A DNA stretch of 64,000 nt from Lacticaseibacillus zhaodongensis (lineage in GTDB: Bacteria; Bacillota; Bacilli; Lactobacillales; Lactobacillaceae): assembly GCF_009687905.1 (NCBI RefSeq), contig NZ_BLBG01000006.1, positions 87,774 to 151,773 on the forward strand, given 5' to 3'. The position numbers were made by a program, and so were the translations under genes. Each line of letters opens with the position of its first letter. Position 1 is the stretch's first letter. This document shows positions 49,703-58,281 of the stretch, one piece after another. The notes beneath the pieces were generated by a model, which was not told the DNA's origin, searched no databases, and saw only the letters and a program-made list of their open reading frames with translations.

Positions 49703-51520
49703 ATGTTTGCAACAATTGACCCAGCAGTCCTGCTGCCGCAGGTTGCTTTACTTGTTTTTGCGATTGGTTTTGTCTGTGCTTTGGTCCTCGGTTACACGCT
49801 GATTTGGCAACGAGTGGTTGGCAATACCTCGTTGACCAAATGGCAACAAATTGCCATTCGCACCGCCCTCCCGCTAACTAGTTGGATACTTTCCGGACTG
49901 CTGATTGCGACCAGTATGACCAGCATTCAAAGTGCCTGGATTTATGCCAGCATCGGCTTATTTTTGGTTGCCTTTCCGGTGCTCGACAACCAGTTGGGCC
50001 GCTTGGAGTATCTACTCCGCTGCGCCGCACTATTTGCGTTCTGGATTGCCGGCCACTGGGCAAACCTGGTCACGCCCCAAGTGCTACTAACGCTTGCCGG
50101 TTTAGCTGGCTTATTGGTCTTGATTCGGCTCCGCATTTGGGACTTGCGGTACCGCTTTTGGTACTGCATGGCCGCTGGGGCCTACATCTCCCTGGCGTAC
50201 TGGCTGACCGTTCCGAACGTCACTCTAACTACGCTGCACGTGTACCTAAGCATCGGGGCGTACCTACTGATGACGGCATTGACCTGCGCATACTGGATTT
50301 ACAAGCGCCGGAATAAACTGGCCGCGCGCCAGGCCGCTAGTGAAGACCTAACCGTCAACAATGTCTATGCATCGTACGCCCGCAATGTTGCCAGCCTGTT
50401 TGAGGGTGCGAAACAGAGCCACCAACCCCTGACGATGGCTGTAATGGATATTGACCATTTTGCGGATATCAATGAGCGTTACGGACACATGGGCGCAAAT
50501 GAAATTCTGACCCAGGTGGTTGAGGAACTGCAGAACGTCTTGCTTCAATACAGCGCCGAATCGCACCTGTTCCGTTCTGGCGGTGAGGAGTTTAGCGTTA
50601 TCTTCGTCAACACTCCGACCACCATCGCCGCCCCGATCATCCTGGACTGCTGGGATACTATCCGCACGCACATATTCACCTACAAGGATAATCAAGTCAT
50701 GTTGACGATTTCGGCTGGCTTATCGCAGATCCAGTCAATTGATAAGGACGTCGACCCGCTGTACAAACGGGCTAATTCGAGCATGACGCAGAGCAAGCAC
50801 AGCGGTCGCGATGCCATCACCGTTGAAGGGGTGCCGCAACACGCTCGGCAAGCACGAGACTGGCTACCGGACTACACTTACTTTGCCCAGCCAATCGTTG
50901 ACGTGCGGCCAACTAGTCACCCAGTGATGCTGAACGAACTATTGCTGCGCGCCTTCGACCGTAATCAGTGGCGGCTCCCCGATGATTTTGAGATTCCCAC
51001 GACCACGCAGATCAGCTTGATCAAACGGGTGCTAAACCACAGTAACGTTCCCAACGTAACGGTCAACCTGACGGCCAAGCAGTTCAGTGACGCAGAAATT
51101 GCTAATGATTTTGTACACTTTAAGCGGCACGAACCGCGGCTCAAAGAATTCGTTATCGAAATCATGGACGCACCCGACCTGGTGACCGTTGAGCGCATCT
51201 CGAAGATTTACCACGCGAATGGCATCAAAATCTACCTCGACGACGTGGGCAGCGACAACAGTTATGAACTGGTCCTGCACATGTTCAATTACATCGATGG
51301 AATCAAGTTCGCGATGCAAAACCTGCGCAAGACCAACGACAGCAAGCAGCTACTAGAACGGATCGCCTTTTGGAAGAAAATCGCTGAACAGCATAATCTC
51401 GAGTTCATCCTTGAAGGCGTTGAGAACCAAGAGGAATCGGATTACTCCTACCGGCAAAGCGGTATTTTTCGTCAGCAGGGTTACTACTTTGGAAAGCCGG
51501 CGCTACCGCAGGATAAGTGA
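49703..51520 (+). CDS. Membrane GGDEF-EAL protein (cyclic di-GMP turnover)
   Basis: At 605 residues this has six or seven N-terminal membrane segments (residues 10-195), a GGDEF domain (about 215-370) with RSGGEEFSVIF, and an EAL-like domain (about 385-600). GG[DE]EF is intact, so cyclic di-GMP synthesis is possible; no RxxD I-site precedes it. The EAL domain has NELLLR, NLTAKQ and LEGVEN, but the second acidic and KxD motifs are changed (IEIMD, IKFAM), so phosphodiesterase activity is doubtful. GGAGGGTGAT lies upstream. Cyclic di-GMP systems are rare in lactobacilli. No PilZ protein is nearby. Confidence 0.8.
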   Translation: MFATIDPAVLLPQVALLVFAIGFVCALVLGYTLIWQRVVGNTSLTKWQQIAIRTALPLTSWILSGLLIATSMTSIQSAWIYASIGLFLVAFPVLDNQLGRLEYLLRCAALFAFWIAGHWANLVTPQVLLTLAGLAGLLVLIRLRIWDLRYRFWYCMAAGAYISLAYWLTVPNVTLTTLHVYLSIGAYLLMTALTCAYWIYKRRNKLAARQAASEDLTVNNVYASYARNVASLFEGAKQSHQPLTMAVMDIDHFADINERYGHMGANEILTQVVEELQNVLLQYSAESHLFRSGGEEFSVIFVNTPTTIAAPIILDCWDTIRTHIFTYKDNQVMLTISAGLSQIQSIDKDVDPLYKRANSSMTQSKHSGRDAITVEGVPQHARQARDWLPDYTYFAQPIVDVRPTSHPVMLNELLLRAFDRNQWRLPDDFEIPTTTQISLIKRVLNHSNVPNVTVNLTAKQFSDAEIANDFVHFKRHEPRLKEFVIEIMDAPDLVTVERISKIYHANGIKIYLDDVGSDNSYELVLHMFNYIDGIKFAMQNLRKTNDSKQLLERIAFWKKIAEQHNLEFILEGVENQEESDYSYRQSGIFRQQGYYFGKPALPQDK

Positions 51521-51548
51521 TTCAGAGTGTGTCGCTATCAATTAATTA

Positions 51549-51584
51549 AGGGCGCCATCCCGTTGCGGATGACGCCCCTTTTGT
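51549..51584 (+). terminator. Terminator of the GGDEF-EAL gene
   Basis: GGGCGCCATCC pairs with GGATGACGCCC, with TTTT after it. Confidence 0.85.
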
Positions 51585-51618
51585 GCTGGTTGAATGTGAT
51601 TTAACACGTAGCAGTTGT

Positions 51619-51975
51619 TTACAGTTCGCCATCACTGCTTACTTGCTTTGACCAATCATACTGCTTTAGATATTCGGAATTGTTGGGCTTGGCGCTGGCT
51701 AGCGGCTCATCGGTGTGGGCAAGTCTGTAGCTAGTATCAAGTCTAAGCAACATTTGCGCTGAAATCCCCGTCACTTCTTCAATCGCCAGCGCCACGGTCG
51801 GGGAGACGAATGCCTTACGGTGCAACACTTGCGACAGGTGTTTTTCCGAAATCCCGATGCGTTTAGCAAAATCAACTTGAGTGATGTGATAATTATCAAG
51901 CATCTCTGCAATCGTGTCCGCAGCGGAATATTCGCCAAGATCATTGGGGTTAATCTTATTCTGCCGATTTAACAT
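51619..51975 (-). CDS. HigA-like XRE-family regulator / antitoxin
   Basis: This 118-residue protein has a helix-turn-helix (DTIAEMLDNYHITQVDFAKRIGISEKHLSQVLHRK) and an extension (VSPTVALAIEEVTGISAQMLLRLDTSY) typical of HigA antitoxins. AGGAGGAATGC lies upstream. No complete HigB toxin precedes it. In the expected frame, only about 14 C-terminal residues (VVTLAIIDIEDYL before TGA at 51990) resemble the end of a RelE/HigB toxin, so the toxin may have been lost. Confidence 0.75.
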   Translation of the reverse strand: MLNRQNKINPNDLGEYSAADTIAEMLDNYHITQVDFAKRIGISEKHLSQVLHRKAFVSPTVALAIEEVTGISAQMLLRLDTSYRLAHTDEPLASAKPNNSEYLKQYDWSKQVSSDGEL

Positions 51976-52128
51976 CTTGCATTCCTCCTTCAGAGGTAAT
52001 CTTCAATGTCGATAATCGCGAGCGTGACAACTTCGCTTTTTTACTGCACACACAAATTTTGCCACATTGGTAAAGCATATGGAAATGGAATTTCATGGCG
52101 AACAGCTTAGTTTGATTCTTAAAACAGC

Positions 52129-52180
52129 AAAAAAGGCGGCCGTAGCCGTCTTCCCTACTGCGCCGGTCTGGGCTCCGGCG
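52129..52180 (-). terminator. Hairpins and U-tract between suf operon and tiny ORF
   Basis: GGCGGC/GCCGTC (52135-52150) with one mismatch, then six U on the minus strand (52129-52134). CGCCGG/CCGGCG (52161-52180) lies next to it. This terminates the minus-strand suf transcript and overlaps the leader of the plus-strand tiny ORF. Confidence 0.6.
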
Positions 52181-52206
52181 ACTTGTTTACTTTGAGGAGG
52201 AGAAAT

Positions 52207-52314
52207 ATGAAGAAGAAGTCTGGGCTGCAGGCTCTGGGTTCCTGCAACTCTATGCTGATTACTATAGTGGCGCGGTGTGAATATCTTGCGGTGTACGCCG
52301 TGAAAAAATTGTGA
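52207..52314 (+). CDS. Possible 35-residue peptide with strong ribosome binding site
   Basis: A frame of 35 codons starting MKKKSGLQAL and ending YAVKKL follows AGGAGGAG at 4-5 bases, an excellent ribosome binding site with no other gene to serve. The second half is moderately hydrophobic with Arg and Glu inside, so a membrane helix is uncertain. The 3' end of the suf mRNA is antisense to it. Basic ends and an antisense RNA recall type I toxin loci, but nothing shows toxicity. It may also be a chance frame. Confidence 0.35.
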   Translation: MKKKSGLQALGSCNSMLITIVARCEYLAVYAVKKL

Positions 52315-52344
52315 AACTGCACGCGTAAAAATGAAGATTTTGTG

Positions 52345-53784
52345 TCAGCCGACCGCCCCGGTCATTTCCATTTTGATCAGGCGGTTCAACTCCACCGCGT
52401 ACTCCATCGGTAATTCCTTGGCAAAGGGCTCGACGAAACCCATGATGAGCATCTCGGTGGCCTTGGCCTCACTCAGGCCGCGGCTCATCAGGTAGTAGAG
52501 CTGCGCCTCACTGAGCTTGCTGACCTTGGCCTCGTGCTCCATCGCCACGTCGTTACAATTGATTTCGTTGATGGGGATAGTGTTGCTGCGGCTGGCCTCA
52601 TCCATCAGGATCGTGTCGCACTCGACGTGGGCAAAGGAGCCATGGGATTTGTCCGTGAAGCGCACTGTACCCCGGTAATCAGTGGCCCCGCCGTCCTTGG
52701 CAATCGACTTGCTGACGATTGAGGAGGTGGTGTTGGGTGCGTTGTGAATCATGCGTGCGCCGGAATCAAGCGTGATCCCGTGCCCGGCCACCGCAATCGA
52801 CAGCATCGTGCCGTGCGCCCCCTCCCCGTCAAGGTAGACGGAGGGGTACTTCATCGTGGTTTTGCTGCCGAGGTTGCCGTCGACCCACTCCATCGTCGCG
52901 CCGGCCAACGCCTGCGCCCGCTTGGTTTCCAGGCTGTAAACGTTGTTGCTCCAATTCTGAATGGTCGTGTAGCGGGCGTAGGCGTTCTCCTTGACGAAGA
53001 CTTCAACGACGGCGGCGTGCAAGCTGGCCGTGGAGTAAGTCGGCGCGGTGCAGCCCTCAACGTAATTGATGTGGGCGCCAGGCTCCACAATAATCATCGT
53101 CCGCTCGAACTGCCCGGTGTTCTCCGCGTTGATGCGGAAGAAGGCCTGCAGCGGCGTGTCGAGCTGAACACCGGCTGGGACGTACAGAAAAGTGCCCCCC
53201 GACCAAACGGCGGTGTTCAGCGCGGCAAACTTGTTGTCGCTGGCGGGCACGAGCTTGCCCCAGTACTGGTGTACCAGTTCCGGATACTTTTGCAGCGCCT
53301 CGTCCATGCCGCAGAAGATGATGCCGTACTTTTCCACGGCGGTCTTGATATGACTGTAGACGACCTCCGACTCAAACTGGGCGCTGGCCCCGGCGAGGTA
53401 TGCACGCTCGGCTGCCGGCACCCCCATTTGTTCAAAAGTCGTCTTCAAACTAGCCGGCACGTCCGCCCAAGACCGGACGGGGTGATCGGTTGGCTTCTGG
53501 TAGTAACGCATGCTGTCGAGATCCAGGCCACTCAGGTCAGGGCCAAAATGCGGTAGACTCTGGCGCTGGTATTCAGCGTACGCGCTGAGCCGTTCCTGCA
53601 GCATCCACTCCGGCTCGTGCTTCGCCTTAGAGATTGCGCGAACGATATCCGCATTCAGACCGCGACCCGTTGAATAAATGGGGGCGTAATCAACGCGGGG
53701 GGCGGCGTCATTCGTGGCCGCCGCCAGCTGCTTGGCATTGGCAGCGACCTGCTCGTTATTCTTAGTGTTCTTAGTATTTAACAT
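52345..53784 (-). CDS. sufB: Fe-S cluster assembly scaffold SufB
   Basis: This 479-residue protein of the SufBCD scaffold complex has an N-terminal helical part and the right-handed beta-helix core (EGCTAPTYSTASLHAAVVEV and YSLETKRAQA, TVRFTDKSHGSFAHVECDTILMDEAS). The cysteine of CTAP and the Cys/His near the end are the cluster-related residues. Start ATG 53784 with GGGAGGG upstream is preferred; further upstream frame is an artefact of the sufU overlap. Last gene of the operon. Confidence 0.9.
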   Translation of the reverse strand: MLNTKNTKNNEQVAANAKQLAAATNDAAPRVDYAPIYSTGRGLNADIVRAISKAKHEPEWMLQERLSAYAEYQRQSLPHFGPDLSGLDLDSMRYYQKPTDHPVRSWADVPASLKTTFEQMGVPAAERAYLAGASAQFESEVVYSHIKTAVEKYGIIFCGMDEALQKYPELVHQYWGKLVPASDNKFAALNTAVWSGGTFLYVPAGVQLDTPLQAFFRINAENTGQFERTMIIVEPGAHINYVEGCTAPTYSTASLHAAVVEVFVKENAYARYTTIQNWSNNVYSLETKRAQALAGATMEWVDGNLGSKTTMKYPSVYLDGEGAHGTMLSIAVAGHGITLDSGARMIHNAPNTTSSIVSKSIAKDGGATDYRGTVRFTDKSHGSFAHVECDTILMDEASRSNTIPINEINCNDVAMEHEAKVSKLSEAQLYYLMSRGLSEAKATEMLIMGFVEPFAKELPMEYAVELNRLIKMEMTGAVG

Positions 53785-53821
53785 GTAGTCAGGTCCCTCC
53801 CAAAATTGACTGCCAGCTGCC

Positions 53822-54244
53822 TTATTCCTCCAGCAACTGCGCCAAGGTCGTCCACGCCAGCAGCGCACACTTCACCCGCGCCGGAAACTCGTGCACGGAC
53901 GCAAGCACAGCCGCATCACCTAGCCCAGTTTGCGGCGTACCGTCCCGAACTAGGGTGCACATTTTGCTGCAACTACTTTGCGCTTCCGCTGGCGTTTTGC
54001 CGTGAACAGTCCGGATCATTAGCTCCGCGCTGGCCTGACAGATAGTGCAGCCAGTGACGTCAGCTTGCAAGCCCTGGACCGCACCGGCTGCCACGTTAAC
54101 GCTAAGCACCAGCTTATCGCCACAAGTTGGGTTGACCGCCCGCAACTGCTGCGGCTGGGCACCGAGTTCGCCCCACGTATGCGGAGCGGCGGCGGCATCC
54201 AAAAGCACCTGCCGGTATAACTGCTGAATGCGTGTCAAACTCAT
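53822..54244 (-). CDS. sufU: Fe-S assembly sulfur acceptor SufU
   Basis: A 140-residue zinc-dependent partner of SufS that accepts persulfide. VNPTCGDKLVLSV supplies Cys41 region and Asp, GCTICQASAELM the second Cys and VKCALLAWTTL the third. An additional Cys (in CTIC) is unusual. ATG 54244 overlaps the sufS stop (ATGA). Confidence 0.9.
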   Translation of the reverse strand: MSLTRIQQLYRQVLLDAAAAPHTWGELGAQPQQLRAVNPTCGDKLVLSVNVAAGAVQGLQADVTGCTICQASAELMIRTVHGKTPAEAQSSCSKMCTLVRDGTPQTGLGDAAVLASVHEFPARVKCALLAWTTLAQLLEE

Positions 54245-55470
54245 TGGGCTTCGCCTCCTAAGAAGAAGTCGCGTGCGGCCTGCACCGCCGCTACCAGCCG
54301 CTGACAATCCGCTACCGTTGTGTAGGCCCCGAGCGTTGCCCGCGCCACGGCACTGACGCACAAGTCGTGCATGAGCGGCTGGGCGCAGTGGTCGCCGGCC
54401 CGAATCGCTACATTTTGCTCGTCCAAAAAGGTCGCCAGATCGTGCGCGTGCACGCCCTGAACATTAAAACTGACCGTCGCGCAGGCATCCGGCGCGCTGT
54501 ATATCTGCACGTCAGGGATGTTTGCCAGCGCGGCCCGTAACTGCTGGGTCAAGGCCGCCGTGTGCGCAGTAAATGCCGGCCGCCGCGGCTGCAGGTAACT
54601 GATTGCGGCGCCCAAGCCGATCACGCCCAGGGCATTTTGACTGCCCGCCTCCAGCCGCCATGGCAGCTCCGCCCAGGTAGCTTTGGTCACGCTGACGGTA
54701 TCCACCATGCCGCCGCCAAGGGTCAGTGGCGGCATCTGTTCAAGCAATTCACTGCGTCCATACAAGCAGCCGGTGCCACTGGGACCGTAGATTTTGTGAC
54801 CGGAAAAGACGTAAAAATCACAGTCCAGTGCCTGCACATCAACAGCTTGGTGCCCGATGGCCTGGGCGCCATCGAGGACAAAGTAGCCGCCGCATGCGTG
54901 CACGGCAGCCGCAATCGCTGGTGCCTGCTGCAAGTGCGCCCCGGACACGTTCGTCTCGTGGGCAAGCGCAACAATGGCCGTGTGCTGATTGATGTGCGCC
55001 AGCACCCAGTCCTCATCAATCGCGCCATTAGCGGTGATTGGTGCTACTAGTAACTTCGCCCCGGTCTGCTGCGCGAGCCGCTGCCAGGGCAGGAAGTTAC
55101 TGTGGTGCTCGGCGACACTGACAATGATTTCACTATCCGCGGTCACATGCTGCGGACCGAACGCCAGTGCAATCAGGTTCAACGCGGCGGTCGCCCCGCT
55201 GGTAAAGATAACCTGCGCGGCAGCTGCTGCGTTGATGAACTGCGCCACCTGCGTCCGCACCGCCTCAAACTGTTCCGTCGCATTATAAGCCAACTTATAC
55301 AGGCCCCGGTGGAGCGGCGCATTTTGACTGCGCATGTATGTATCCAGCGCCGTAATCACCGGCTGCGGATACTGGCCCGTTGCGGCCTGATCAAAATACG
55401 CTAACTGCGGCTGCGCGGCAAACAGCGGAAAGTCCGCGCGCCAGTCTTGTTCTGCTGCATCACTACTCAT
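54241..55470 (-). CDS. sufS: Cysteine desulfurase SufS
   Basis: This 409-residue class II PLP enzyme abstracts sulfur from cysteine and passes it to SufU. The PLP lysine is in VFSGHKIYGPSG, HHSNFLPWQ and THETNVSG-like (LAHETNVSG) are seen, and the active Cys is in RAGDHCAQPLM. It overlaps the end of sufD by eight bases. GGAGGGGG lies before ATG 55470. Confidence 0.92.
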   Translation of the reverse strand: MSSDAAEQDWRADFPLFAAQPQLAYFDQAATGQYPQPVITALDTYMRSQNAPLHRGLYKLAYNATEQFEAVRTQVAQFINAAAAAQVIFTSGATAALNLIALAFGPQHVTADSEIIVSVAEHHSNFLPWQRLAQQTGAKLLVAPITANGAIDEDWVLAHINQHTAIVALAHETNVSGAHLQQAPAIAAAVHACGGYFVLDGAQAIGHQAVDVQALDCDFYVFSGHKIYGPSGTGCLYGRSELLEQMPPLTLGGGMVDTVSVTKATWAELPWRLEAGSQNALGVIGLGAAISYLQPRRPAFTAHTAALTQQLRAALANIPDVQIYSAPDACATVSFNVQGVHAHDLATFLDEQNVAIRAGDHCAQPLMHDLCVSAVARATLGAYTTVADCQRLVAAVQAARDFFLGGEAQ

Positions 55471-56521
55471 GCTTTGCCGCCCCCTCCGAACTGATGCTCC
55501 CCTGCAAAACTTGGTCAATGCTTGCCGCAAGCGCCTGCTGCGTCGCGGCGGGCAAGTCGCCGGGCAAGATACCAAGTAAGAAGCCGCGCACGAGTAGCCG
55601 CAGCGCCACGTCCTTGCTGATGCCCCGGGTACTCAAATAGTACAACTGGTCTTGATCCACCGCGGCAACACTGGCCGCATGCCCGGCCGTGACATCATTT
55701 TCATCGATCAACAGCAGTGGGTTCGCTTCCGCCCGTGCGTCCGGCGTCAGCATCAGTACCCGGTTCTCCTGCTGCGCATCACTACCGCGGGCGCCACGGA
55801 CGATGCTCCCGATCCCGTTCATGATCAGGTGGGCACTACCAGTCACGACCCCGTGCTGCTTGATGGTTCCCTGCGTGTGCCGGCCGCGGTTCGTGACCCG
55901 ACTCGTGCAAACTAACTGGCCACTACCACCAGCCAGCACAGCCGTGTTAACGTGCGCCTGGCTGCCGGTGCCGAGAAGTTCAACACGGTGCTCAAAAGCA
56001 CCGGTAACAGCGCCGAAGATCCCGGCGTACCAGTCAAGCGTCGCGTTAGCTGCCAACTCGGCCCGGCGGTAAATCAGCACGTCGCTACCACTAAAATTAT
56101 CGGTTGTCGAGTAACGGACCTGGGCACCTGCGCCGATTTGCAGCCGCACCTCATTATGCAATTGGCCCCGCGTTGCTTGCGCCCAGCGTTGTTCACGGAT
56201 GTGGACCCGCGCATTAGCACCAATCGCAATCGCGATATTGGCATTTGCGGCCGTACCAACAGTAATCACTAGTTCCTGATCCCCACGATAGTCCGCTGGC
56301 ACCTGAAAATATTGCCAGTTGTCACCACTTCGCAGGGCCTCATCGAGCTTATCGACCACCGCAATGGGCTCAGGTGCCACTTTGTTGCCATTATCCGCGA
56401 CTGACTGCACCTGGGGCTTGCCCACCGCCGCAGCTACCGGCCGCAAAATGTGCCGCCAACTCATTTTGGGCAGCAGGGGCCAGGTCAGCGTGCTGTCCTT
56501 TTGCTCCGCCTGCGTCATCAC
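55463..56521 (-). CDS. sufD: Fe-S assembly protein SufD
   Basis: At 352 residues this is shorter than typical SufD (about 430), lacking part of the N-terminal helical region. The beta-helix core is visible (VTNRGRHTQGTIKQHGVVTG, DARAEANPLLLIDENDVTAGHAASV). It joins SufB and SufC in the scaffold. Start ATG 56521 overlaps the sufC stop. Confidence 0.88.
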   Translation of the reverse strand: MMTQAEQKDSTLTWPLLPKMSWRHILRPVAAAVGKPQVQSVADNGNKVAPEPIAVVDKLDEALRSGDNWQYFQVPADYRGDQELVITVGTAANANIAIAIGANARVHIREQRWAQATRGQLHNEVRLQIGAGAQVRYSTTDNFSGSDVLIYRRAELAANATLDWYAGIFGAVTGAFEHRVELLGTGSQAHVNTAVLAGGSGQLVCTSRVTNRGRHTQGTIKQHGVVTGSAHLIMNGIGSIVRGARGSDAQQENRVLMLTPDARAEANPLLLIDENDVTAGHAASVAAVDQDQLYYLSTRGISKDVALRLLVRGFLLGILPGDLPAATQQALAASIDQVLQGSISSEGAAKHE

Positions 56522-57273
56522 TCCGCCCCCAAGTGCTCGTAGCCGGTCTGTTCCAGTTCTTTTGCCAGCTCGGGGCCACCGCTCTCAACGATGACGCCAC
56601 CCTTCATCACGTGCACCACGTCGGGCACGATGTAGTTGAGCAGCCGCTGGTAGTGCGTGATAATCAGGCTCGCGTGCTTGGGGCCACGCATGCTGTTGAC
56701 CCCAGCCGCAACGATCCGCAGCGCGTCAATGTCGAGTCCAGAATCAATTTCATCCAGAATCGAAAAGGCGGGCTGAATCATCAGCATCTGCAAAATTTCG
56801 TTTTTCTTCTTCTCACCGCCGGAAAAACCCGCGTTCAGGTAGCGCTCGGCCATGTCTTCCGGCATCTCCAGCTGGTGCAGACGTTTGTCCAACTCCGGCA
56901 GAAAGTTCATGACCCCCACCTGCTGATCCGCAGAGCGACGGCTATTCACGGCGGCGCGGATAAACTCGGCGTTCGTGATGCCGGCAATCGCAGGCGGATA
57001 CTGCATAGCTAAAAACAAGCCGGCCCGCGCCCGCTCGTCTACCTGCATGTTCAAAATGCTGCGGCCATTCAGCCGGATGTCACCGCCAGTTACCTGGTAG
57101 TTGGGATTGCCCATGATGGTCTCGGAGAGCGTTGACTTACCGGTGCCGTTCGGGCCCATGATGGCATGGACCTCACCACTGTTGATGGTCAGGTTGACTC
57201 CAGACAAGATCTCTTGCTGCACACCGTCTGCGGTCACAGCCACGTGTAAATCAATTATCTCCAGCTTACTCAT
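56518..57273 (-). CDS. sufC: Fe-S assembly ATPase SufC
   Basis: A 251-residue ABC ATPase of the SufBCD complex: Walker A GPNGTGKSTL, signature FSGGEKKKNEI, Walker B FSILDEIDSGLDID. GGGAGAG lies four bases before ATG 57273. It follows sufT by 27 bases. Confidence 0.94.
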   Translation of the reverse strand: MSKLEIIDLHVAVTADGVQQEILSGVNLTINSGEVHAIMGPNGTGKSTLSETIMGNPNYQVTGGDIRLNGRSILNMQVDERARAGLFLAMQYPPAIAGITNAEFIRAAVNSRRSADQQVGVMNFLPELDKRLHQLEMPEDMAERYLNAGFSGGEKKKNEILQMLMIQPAFSILDEIDSGLDIDALRIVAAGVNSMRGPKHASLIITHYQRLLNYIVPDVVHVMKGGVIVESGGPELAKELEQTGYEHLGAE

Positions 57274-57300
57274 TTTGCTCTCCCAACTACTGATTAATAA

Positions 57301-57654
57301 TTACATATCCGCCGGCACCCCTAGCGTCAGCCGGGCGGCCCGACTCATTAGCTTCGGCGTCCAGGACGGCTCCATGCGAAACTGCACGGTAACGGGCGCA
57401 TCGGGGACGACCAGTGCCATTGCGTGCTTCATGATCATTTCCAGATAATCCGTCAACGGGCAACCGATCGTCGTCAGCAACATCTCAATGTGCCAGCTAT
57501 TATCCGCGCGTAGTTCCAAACTGTACACCAGCCCCAAGTTCAACATGTCCACACCTAGTTCTGGGTCCGTGGTCCGCGCGAGGGCCACAACCAGCTGCTC
57601 ATCTAGCGCAGCTGGCACGTTAATGCATTTAACGTGGTAATCTGCTAGTTTCAT
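57301..57654 (-). CDS. SufT-like MIP18/DUF59 Fe-S maturation protein
   Basis: This 117-residue protein has the DUF59 core: DPELGVDMLNLGLVYSLEL, then TTIGCPLTDYLEMIM with the conserved Cys, and FRMEPSWTPKLMS. SufT homologues mature Fe-S proteins. It lies between nrdG and sufC on the same strand. ATG 57654 is preferred; GTG 57669 in the end of nrdG is an alternative. Confidence 0.82.
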   Translation of the reverse strand: MKLADYHVKCINVPAALDEQLVVALARTTDPELGVDMLNLGLVYSLELRADNSWHIEMLLTTIGCPLTDYLEMIMKHAMALVVPDAPVTVQFRMEPSWTPKLMSRAARLTLGVPADM

Positions 57655-57669
57655 ATTCGTTAGGGCCAC

Positions 57670-58266
57670 CTATCTAACCAAGCGGGACCAAATAACGACC
57701 TTGCCCTGCTCAAATGACGCCGGGACATCGATGATCCGCTGGTTGGAGCTACCGCGAAACTGCAGCGTCAGGTCCTTCTTGGGTTCCAAAAAGCGGCCAT
57801 CGACCAAAATATCGATCAGGTGCAGCAACTCCAACTTGTCGTCCGTTTCCTTTTGCAACTCATCCCAGGTGTAGCCGCTCCAGCTCCAAATGTCCTTGGT
57901 GTGCCCAAATTCAGCCCGAATCCGCCGGCAGATTTTGAGGCAGACCTGGGTATTCAGGAAGGGCTCACCGCCAAGTAATGTCAGGCCCTGAACGTATGGC
58001 TGGGCCATGTCCTTGATGATCTGATCTTCGAGCTCCTGCGTGTAGGGCTTGCCATAACGGAAGTTCTGCGCGGCCAGGTTGTAACAGCCCGGGCAAGAAA
58101 ACATGCAACCGGACACGTAGAGCGAGCAGCGCACACCCTCCCCGTCGACAAAATTAAAGGGCTTGTAACTAGCAACGTACTGGTGGGACAGGTCCGCGGC
58201 CCGCCACTCTTTTGGCTTGGGATTCCGCGGCGCGGTCCTGACTCTTGATGGTCTTCCTTCACTCAT
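57670..58266 (-). CDS. nrdG: Anaerobic ribonucleotide reductase activating protein NrdG
   Basis: This 198-residue radical SAM enzyme generates the glycyl radical on NrdD. SGCMFSCPGCYN carries the CxxxCxxC that ligates the 4Fe-4S cluster, and LTLLGGEPFLN the GGE motif. It has an extended N-terminus (about 25 residues, basic). GGAGG lies six bases before the ATG. Its Fe-S cluster requirement agrees with the linked suf genes. Confidence 0.92.
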   Translation of the reverse strand: MSEGRPSRVRTAPRNPKPKEWRAADLSHQYVASYKPFNFVDGEGVRCSLYVSGCMFSCPGCYNLAAQNFRYGKPYTQELEDQIIKDMAQPYVQGLTLLGGEPFLNTQVCLKICRRIRAEFGHTKDIWSWSGYTWDELQKETDDKLELLHLIDILVDGRFLEPKKDLTLQFRGSSNQRIIDVPASFEQGKVVIWSRLVR

Positions 58267-58281
58267 TGATTGCCTCCAAAA

